DNA of 10,991 nucleotides from positions 1 through 10,991 of the forward strand of contig JAEWAA010000030.1 of NCBI GenBank assembly GCA_023391955.1, in the 5' to 3' direction. The position numbers and the translations under genes were made by a program. Position 1 is the stretch's first letter, and each line of letters opens with the position of its first letter. A model generated the notes under the pieces. The model searched no databases. It was not told where the DNA came from and saw only the letters and a list, made by a program, of their open reading frames with translations. This stretch comes from Bacillota bacterium (lineage in GTDB: Bacteria > Bacillota > Bacilli > Paenibacillales > NBRC-103111). Positions 8,201-10,991 of this stretch are shown one piece after another.

Positions 8201-8717
8201 AATAAACATACTGGGCGGGGTCCATCTGGGACCAGATGCGGATAATGTGCATGGCATTAGCCCGGTAGAGCTCTTCTCCGGTGATGTAATACATCAACGC
8301 TTGGGTGTATGCCTTTAATCCGTCCTGGATAAACCGTTGATTAAAACCCTGGCTGTTAAAAGCGGTAGACGCAGGCGCCTCCGGATTGGTGGAGCTTTGG
8401 TTGCTGGAGGTGACCGTTTTGGCTGCAGCCGCCGACGCCATCATGGCCTTGTAGTAGGAATACCAGGGCTCATTGCCGTTTAATACCTGCGATCTCATAT
8501 TTTCCAATACCGGTTTAGTCAGCCCCACTCCCGGATGGGTAAAACCATTACTGAAGCTTTCCGTAACCTCCACCCGGTAAGCTTCACTGCTTACGGGAGC
8601 GGCAGAAGCCGGATTGACCGGGGCAGCTGAAGCCACAATCAGGACACACAGGAATAGGACAAACAGCCGTTTATACAACATTCCGTTTGAAACTGAAGAA
8701 CTCTTCCTTTCCATCAT
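2271..8717 (-). CDS. Giant S-layer-anchored alginate-lyase-like protein with discoidin, BIG2, cohesin-like and SLH modules (2148 aa)
   Basis: This is an exported, cell-wall-attached, probable polysaccharide lyase. A signal peptide covers residues 1-39 (hydrophobic 18-32, cleavage after A37-S38-A39). Residues about 60-430 resemble the alpha/alpha-toroid alginate lyase family (Pfam Alginate_lyase), with N235-Q236-H237 in 'NQFMNQHNYP' and 'EMGRDQAH' at 305-312. Next come a CBM-like jelly roll (about 488-617), a putative Ig domain of He_PIG type (622-708), a helical linker (710-775) and discoidin-like 1 (780-920). Then come Ig-like plus discoidin 2 (928-1175), Ig-like plus discoidin 3 (1180-1425), BIG2 (1428-1511), cohesin-like (1514-1648), BIG2 (1654-1736), an acidic/Pro linker (1740-1765), an unassigned beta-rich region (1765-1960) and three SLH repeats (1968-2148). 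The substrate is unknown; a uronic-acid polymer is the family's usual target. A GGAGG site lies 3 bases before the ATG at 8717 and 6 before the adjacent ATG at 8714, so 8714 may be the real start. Expression is probably catabolite-controlled. Confidence 0.9.
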   Translation of the reverse strand: MMERKSSSVSNGMLYKRLFVLFLCVLIVASAAPVNPASAAPVSSEAYRVEVTESFSNGFTHPGVGLTKPVLENMRSQVLNGNEPWYSYYKAMMASAAAAKTVTSSNQSSTNPEAPASTAFNSQGFNQRFIQDGLKAYTQALMYYITGEELYRANAMHIIRIWSQMDPAQYVYFADAHIHTGIPLNRMVTAAEILRYSSYQDASLQWTDQDTANFTHNLINPVIETFLHDNNQFMNQHNYPLLGAMAGYIFTGNRDRYEEAVEWATVNKTASNQGFNGSIKQLYRLVETNAATGERLDQPVVQHVEMGRDQAHGAGDLTNSAILARMFLAQNTKVDPVEGTVSQQADAVGYYEFLNDRVLAATDYFWQFMLGYDTPWTPVAHSIRDGEVKGIYYKISDLYKGRTNTALFWDMYYYYTYTKGINLEEKAPYFHEAFTKRSPSNYYYKGVLTQAWESVDGGGDFWIYIPGEAAAEGSKYLPKEQTNPALVELEERYTAFDSQSGTRQEGDTSYIRFNTTPDGSKIAVQNLSYADRSGTRLIGLLFRSDGPATLELSTRLGGTPYHTLTLPDTEGQWRYITFDMGINHVSYGQLDTDFSLVYMNVTGNGALVDVDHFNVLAKEQLTPPVFKEGKEDLSVDVFAGASISLDLSASAAGKSLRYTIAELPEGAQLDTVTGAFVWQPAQAGSYSFTVTAEDGTTLETKNIRIAVASDRSGAVAAIAALYNPEIPYVTASRMAFESAYEETMEQIGMASNEDFSRQLLALRNAAERLQLLTPLLKDGTMDYSQLVTSTFGTSLPLLVDDNDNTFPVYSLAPYPDLYHILDFGADYKITADAFAMEGRMNFDDRMAGTTMFGSNDGVNWERLTPGQTEFTAGMSVLEVADELKQKPFRMIKIQMVDPQPDVLRGNISNMLELSEFRITGQRFETNNKLVSVSLSSPQGVNGRIARGDTIHLSFRAKEAISQVAVRILDTDTAAVTSDDGLNWTAELKTSTETPVGNITFRIDYLDQKGSRGDTIYFTTDGSKFYLADNSNEIPNLLQTTTLIDSTTGSGRTAAETLKQTGYLFDNLPITFSDYRINGSGAGSYIIFDFREGNAAVLTGAELLSRQDQYYTRLRGAVVQGSNDLATWETLTKAAASTKEWQYVEGISGKAYRYLRIYNSGSWFGNMAEVKFHGAVVSLNQIQSVSIQSEQSVKNRITAGNTVTLDIAAKTAIRDVSAVIQGQEAAVHTADGIHYTAEAVMGPDAAAGPVAFSIQYNREDGGAGNPVTATSDSSVLFLADETGLLANLAEVAELIDSTTGRTAADTRTQVNRLFDGNAATNSDFRLGSSSGTGGSIVFDFKAGNTVQLSHVELLARQDQYYTRIKGTRVQGSNDLQIWTDLTAQAASTAEWQTLPVSDLTPYRYIRIYNSGAWFGNMAELRLYAREKHVPVTGVEVTETTLQLTEGDVHQLSAIIRPADATNREVRWESGNTDVAAVDSTGRVTAAAAGTAVISVTAADGGFTAQTTVTVLPSMQPVAYIRGADEAAAGGDFDLIYGFTGVSDSVYSTSFVVHYDPSLFSYKGAAPLAENFTVTGVVYSSPGQVRLAAASQSQGYSGSMELLQLRFEALLPSSTVTGKVYLSDTGVTVAAGTWVSLTPGGPHTITVIVPEEPQVIPVTGIELDHGQVSLVAGQSRLLVATVTPADATNREVSWTSSNPGIAVVDRNGKVTAVGQGTAMITASSVDGGFQAHTTVWVTANAAEPEEEETAPSVPSAPADPGKPEGPVAIVEGNQILLKTSLNSPSLLASAIQADHLAQAVSHGGSGPIVIKVEPRQETEEIRISVPLQELAVWSEQNPNGLQLDTGFAKVHLAAAFLRNNPGLMEFVIAKADVQTLPYATREKLESGSAVYDMQLIINGIHKSSFGGNEVKVELPYTLKPGQNPFKVVLYHIRDDGKLEVVKNARYQPEAGALMFRPEHFSLYTAAHVNSTFQDLQSVAWAKDAIESLAARGIAEGTGEGMFQPGRNITRAEFITLLMNALDWQDPAAVSTFQDIRSDQWYYNSIASAQKQGIVEGKPDHTFGPDESITRQDMAVMLHRALQVKRLQPAVTHNPAVFQDQTSISSYAEKAVRNLGQYGIVEGMDNGAFSPFLQANRAQAAVMIFRVLQVL
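4443..5180 (-). repeat. Ig-like + discoidin module, copy 2 of a tandem duplication
   Basis: Residues 1180-1425 of the giant protein, directly following copy 1. DNA identity survives in places: a 21-base stretch at 4597-4617 recurs at 5347-5367, exactly 750 bases apart, in the part encoding 'VQGSNDL'. The Ig-like halves have drifted more than the discoidin halves. Confidence 0.85.
5193..5936 (-). repeat. Ig-like + discoidin module, copy 1 of a tandem duplication
   Basis: Residues 928-1175 of the giant protein. The copy begins at 'LVSVSL' and ends after 'YNSGSWFGNMAEV'. It shares with copy 2 the strings 'LIDSTTG', 'RQDQYYTR', 'VQGSNDL' and 'RIYNSG.WFGNMAE' in the same order, offset by 250-252 residues. 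The C-terminal half is a discoidin (F5/8 type C)-like sandwich, a fold that usually binds glycans. Confidence 0.85.
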
Positions 8718-8734
8718 ACACCTCCGATATTGAA

Positions 8735-8748
8735 TAGAAGCGCTTACA
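8735..8748. promoter_or_regulatory. cre-like site (CcpA) in the leader of the giant gene
   Basis: TAGAAGCGCTTACA matches the symmetric cre form TGAAAGCGCTTACA at 12 of 14 positions, including the AAGCGCTT core. It lies between the likely transcription start (near 8783) and the ribosome binding site, where CcpA would act as a roadblock. Catabolite repression of a surface polysaccharide-degrading protein fits. A different LacI-family repressor could use the same site. Confidence 0.6.
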
Positions 8749-8771
8749 TATTCTGCTTGTAAAATACTTCC

Positions 8772-8787
8772 TCTGGCGCTTGCCAGA
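8772..8787. promoter_or_regulatory. Perfect inverted repeat at the likely transcription start of the giant gene
   Basis: TCTGGC and GCCAGA flank the four-base loop GCTT, giving a perfect 6-bp stem. It starts a few bases downstream of the -10 box, so it covers the presumed +1. It could be an operator or a 5' hairpin that stabilises the mRNA; the sequence does not decide between these. Confidence 0.4.
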
Positions 8788-8789
8788 CT

Positions 8790-8818
8790 AGTATAGCAAG
8801 ATCAGGCCTAATTCAGAA
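8790..8818 (-). promoter_or_regulatory. Likely extended -10 promoter of the giant gene
   Basis: The minus strand has TATACT (8790-8795) preceded by TGC, an extended -10 (TGnTATAAT type). A weak -35, TTCTGA (8813-8818), lies 17 bases upstream. The start would fall near 8783, leaving a leader of about 65 bases that holds the inverted repeat and the cre-like site. Confidence 0.5.
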
Positions 8819-8865
8819 TGCGGTTATTTAAGATGTTCATACGGTTTTTTAAGGTTTGTAAAAAG

Positions 8866-8910
8866 CAAAAAACCGGTTCCGCCACAGTGTTGCTGTGACA
8901 AAAACCGGTT
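8866..8910 (-). terminator. Rho-independent terminator of the 533-aa protein gene
   Basis: Nested stems: AACCGGTT at 8903-8910 and 8871-8878 form the outer stem, and CACAG/CTGTG (8883-8897, five-base loop) the inner one. Read on the minus strand the structure ends in a run of six T followed by GCTTTTT. It lies 24 bases past the stop codon and separates this gene from the giant gene's promoter. Confidence 0.85.
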
Positions 8911-8934
8911 CATTTGGCCACCGCGGCGCGGCAA

Positions 8935-10536
8935 TTAAGGCTGTGCGAGCTTTTGGACGTACCATTTGGCCACTGGCGTGTTGAAGGTTCCCCGTGGGAA
9001 GGACACCTGACTGTTAAGAGTCATGCGATAGATGCCGGGTTCTTCCGGAAGCGGTACATCGAACGTAAATGTGTTGTTTACAACTGGAATATCGTATGTG
9101 CCGAGGATTTCATCCGTGTTGTCCTCCCGGGTTACCGTTACACTCAAGCTGCCTGATGTGTCAGCAGCCGTTTTTCCGCTTATGCTAAAGGTACGGCCGG
9201 TTGTTTCCGCATAGGCTTGGGAAGGTGTGACCCCGCTCACCTGCACAAAGGTTCCTGAAACATTGGAGATATCCACTTGAGGCTTCACATTGCGGTAGGT
9301 CAGATCCGCGACAAAGCTTTTCACATACAACGTCCGATTTCCAGCCTCCACTCTTACCTGCAGCTCATTGCTCCCGATATCCGTATGGGTATTACTGATA
9401 TAGGATTGTTTGTAACGCTCTTGGAGTCCTTCTATATCATTTACAGTTAAAGATGAGATCGCGTAAGCCTTGGTTTCGCCGTTAATCCGGTTTTCCGCCA
9501 GAATTATCGGATAATCATGTCCAGTGAAATTTCCCATCATACGAACCGTATAATCATAGTTGTCGATGGTCTCCGGAATCCCGTAATCCTCCACCTGATA
9601 GGTCTTATAGGTAATATCCAAATCTCTGGTTTCCGGACTCCACACGGATTCATAGCCCATGATCTCTTTCAGTGCCATTTCGTCCGCATACAATACCCCT
9701 CCCTTTTGAAAAGGTGTGCGGTACTGCTCCATAGTCCGTATCGGTGCCCCGAACCAGCTTCTTTCCGCCTCGGCTTGGTCCGGACGCAGGGTGATCCCGT
9801 AGCCTGCGCTGTTTAAGCGGACAGCACCGTCTGCTTCTTTTACTGTTTCGTATCCGAGCTTCCCGGCAATCCATTCCACCTCCAGATAAGGCATCCCGTC
9901 CTTTACCGTGCCCACCTGCTCTCCTTGGAAGGTAACACTGGTTGCGCCAATGGCAATGCCGTTCACCTTCACCGCTTCCTTCTCCTCAACGGCAACCAGC
10001 CCTTCCATGGACAGCGTCTTGGCCTTGGCCAGGTCCGGTACAAAAGTCAAGGAGCGTGCTGTTTCGCTCCAATCCAGCTTGCCGTAGGAAGCCAGATCAT
10101 TGAGCACAATGGCAGTTTTGCCGCCAATATTGAAGGAACGGATGGACCCGCCTTCATAGGTAGCGCGGATATCGGTATAAAACACATCACCGAGCTTCTG
10201 TCCAACCGGCAGCTCCTCCCGCGGGGCAGCGGCAGCCGGACGCACAGGTTTCCCGGCAACAGACGTGATCGCCACCTCCTTGCGTTGGGGAATCCAGGCC
10301 ACATCAAACCCATACCCGCGCAGATCTTCAGCCACTACGGCGGTAAGCCCGTCAATATTCATAGATGTAATGGTGCTGCCGTTTACATGAGCCTGAATGT
10401 CCGTAGCCAGAACCTGGCCAACAACATCGCCCACCTGGGGAGCTGCTTCGGCCTGAACCGGACCGGTCACGCTGTAACCTGCCAGCATCGCACTTAGCAC
10501 CAGTCCCGCGGCCAGCTTTTTAATAAAAGGAACCAT
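8935..10536 (-). CDS. Secreted stalk-domain-like protein with two N-terminal repeats (533 aa)
   Basis: The function is not recognised. A signal peptide covers residues 1-31 (K6, K7, hydrophobic 8-20, cleavage after A29-E30-A31), with no lipobox, transmembrane anchor or SLH repeat, so the protein is probably released or loosely wall-bound. Two related segments, about 36-91 and 114-166, share the pattern G-x-V, TDI, S-x-NI-x-G, TA-x-V, DL, YG, D-x-W ('MNIDGLTAVVAEDLRGYG' against 'FNIGGKTAIVLNDLASYG'). Residues about 180-310 resemble a stalk domain ('VKVNGIAIG', 'YLEVEWIAGKLGYETV'). Residues about 345-530 are beta-rich and Ig-like, with 'FSISGKTAADTSGSLSVTV' near 450. No catalytic motif is seen. 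The ATG is well supported: AAGGAG lies 9 bases upstream. The gene has its own terminator, and I saw no convincing promoter before it. Its position beside the giant surface protein suggests an envelope role, by inference only. Confidence 0.85.
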   Translation of the reverse strand: MVPFIKKLAAGLVLSAMLAGYSVTGPVQAEAAPQVGDVVGQVLATDIQAHVNGSTITSMNIDGLTAVVAEDLRGYGFDVAWIPQRKEVAITSVAGKPVRPAAAAPREELPVGQKLGDVFYTDIRATYEGGSIRSFNIGGKTAIVLNDLASYGKLDWSETARSLTFVPDLAKAKTLSMEGLVAVEEKEAVKVNGIAIGATSVTFQGEQVGTVKDGMPYLEVEWIAGKLGYETVKEADGAVRLNSAGYGITLRPDQAEAERSWFGAPIRTMEQYRTPFQKGGVLYADEMALKEIMGYESVWSPETRDLDITYKTYQVEDYGIPETIDNYDYTVRMMGNFTGHDYPIILAENRINGETKAYAISSLTVNDIEGLQERYKQSYISNTHTDIGSNELQVRVEAGNRTLYVKSFVADLTYRNVKPQVDISNVSGTFVQVSGVTPSQAYAETTGRTFSISGKTAADTSGSLSVTVTREDNTDEILGTYDIPVVNNTFTFDVPLPEEPGIYRMTLNSQVSFPRGTFNTPVAKWYVQKLAQP

Positions 10537-10630
10537 CGTTATTCACTCCTTATTTATGGGGCGCTGCTTTATCCATTATTTAGACGTCTGATTTGGAATA
10601 AAGTTACCATTTACGAACCAAAACAACGAA

Positions 10631-10757
10631 AATATCGTCGTATCTGACTCCGCTTCCGATGCCGGAAGCCTCATTTCACCCCAATAGCGTCTTCTGCTTC
10701 CGTTAGATTCTCCAGCCCCCGGTTTTGGAGCAAATAGCGTCTTCTACCGCCGTTAGA
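10631..10757. repeat. Intergenic direct repeats (about 50-bp period) with small hairpins
   Basis: AATAGCGTCTTCTGCTTCCG at 10683 recurs as AATAGCGTCTTCTACCGCCG at 10733, each followed by TTAGA; the spacing is exactly 50 bases. A degraded third copy begins at 10631 (AATATCGTCGTATCTGACTC). Between copies lie a perfect 7-bp stem with a 4-base loop (10652-10669) and a CTCCA/TGGAG stem (10710-10730). No open frame of note crosses the block. It resembles a dispersed non-coding repeat family, but the number of copies elsewhere cannot be seen here. Confidence 0.7.
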
Positions 10758-10798
10758 ATTAAAACTATCAGCTGATGAAAGCAAGGACCGGAACAACC

Positions 10799-10830
10799 AA
10801 AAAAGCTGCCCCCAAAATGGGAGCAGCCTT
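10799..10830 (-). terminator. Rho-independent terminator of the MFS transporter gene
   Basis: GCAGC (10823-10827) and GCTGC (10805-10809) pair, and the stem continues through GGG/CCC after one mismatch around an ATTTT loop. On the minus strand it ends in a run of six T (10799-10804). It lies about 6 bases past the stop codon of the partial gene. Confidence 0.85.
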
Positions 10831-10836
10831 CTGAAC

Positions 10837-10991
10837 CTACCGTCTAAATGTCCGCCTTTGCGCTACAAACTCCGTAGCCAGGAACGCGCAGCCTGCGACA
10901 AGCGAAGCCGCCGCTGCGAACCAATAGATGCTGGTGGCGCCGAAATGGTCGAACAGCCACCCCCCTACGGGTCCCCCCGTCCTCCGCGCCA
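10837..10991 (-). CDS. Major facilitator superfamily transporter, C-terminal end (partial)
   Basis: Only the last 51 codons are in the window; the 5' end lies beyond position 10991. The readable end contains 'GGPVGGWLFDHFGATSIYWF', the loop and start of the last helix seen in MFS permeases ('GG-W-L-F/Y-D-x-F-G' motif). A hydrophobic helix rich in Ala, Leu and Val follows, then a basic tail 'AQRRTFRR' and TAG (10837-10839). Such an end fits 12-helix symporters or drug exporters; the substrate cannot be told from this fragment. A terminator follows at once, so it is the last gene of its own transcript. Confidence 0.72.
   Translation of the reverse strand, partial: ARRTGGPVGGWLFDHFGATSIYWFAAAASLVAGCAFLATEFVAQRRTFRR

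Larger units (their letters stand above)
10537..10836. other. Gene-free interval upstream of the 533-aa protein gene
   Basis: This 300-bp gap holds, from left to right, the leader of the 533-aa protein gene (AT-rich, no clear -35/-10 pair), the 50-bp direct repeats with hairpins, and the terminator of the MFS gene. No supported small gene was found on either strand. Confidence 0.6.

Noticed and set aside
2271..8717. Full cellulosome scaffoldin
   Set aside because: Only one cohesin-like domain is present, there is no dockerin in the window, and the protein carries its own enzyme-like domain.
9925..10497. Plus-strand open frame of 190 codons
   Set aside because: It is opposite the signal peptide and repeats of the 533-aa protein; its composition is that of a reverse-strand shadow.
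10582..10589. AGACGTCT palindrome upstream of the 533-aa gene
   Set aside because: An 8-base palindrome is expected by chance in a window of this size, and no promoter could be placed beside it.

Overview
The window looks like chromosomal DNA from a Paenibacillus-type member of the Bacillota. The signs are strong AGGAG-type ribosome binding sites, SLH surface-layer anchors, 'stalk' (copper amine oxidase N-terminal-like) domains, RCC1 repeats fused to a stalk domain, LacI/CcpA-style operators and moderate GC. No tRNA, rRNA, CRISPR array, transposase or phage gene was seen. The genus is inferred from protein architecture, not from a marker gene.

Layout, left to right. (1) Positions 1-809, plus strand: the 3' end of a gene for a secreted RCC1-repeat/stalk-domain protein, cut by the window edge. 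(2) Positions 966-1124, minus strand: a 52-residue single-pass membrane protein with a GTG start, its own promoter and a good ribosome binding site. It converges on gene 1. (3) A strong terminator at 1262-1310, then iolB (1325-2128, minus), 5-deoxy-glucuronate isomerase, with a promoter whose spacer carries a LacI-type palindrome. (4) Positions 2271-8717, minus: a 2148-residue exported, SLH-anchored protein. It has an alginate-lyase-like toroid domain, a carbohydrate-binding-like module, putative Ig modules, three discoidin-like modules, two BIG2 domains flanking a cohesin-like domain, and three C-terminal SLH repeats. Upstream lie an extended -10 promoter, a hairpin at the likely start of transcription and a cre-like site. 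(5) A terminator at 8866-8910, then 8935-10536, minus: a 533-residue secreted protein with two N-terminal repeats and a stalk-like middle. (6) Positions 10537-10836 hold no gene but carry intergenic direct repeats, small hairpins and a terminator. (7) Positions 10837-10991, minus: the C-terminus of a major facilitator transporter.

How it may work together. The giant protein is probably a surface-displayed polysaccharide lyase: SLH repeats hold it on the cell-wall polymer while discoidin/CBM modules bind glycans. A lone iolB lies 142 bp downstream on the same strand, with no terminator visible between. IolB belongs to the KduI/IolB uronate isomerase family, so a link to uronic acids released by a lyase is possible, but this is inference. 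The most unusual item is one chain combining a lyase domain, a cohesin-like domain and an SLH anchor, with a tandemly duplicated Ig-discoidin block of about 250 residues. No dockerin is present, so a true cellulosome is not supported.
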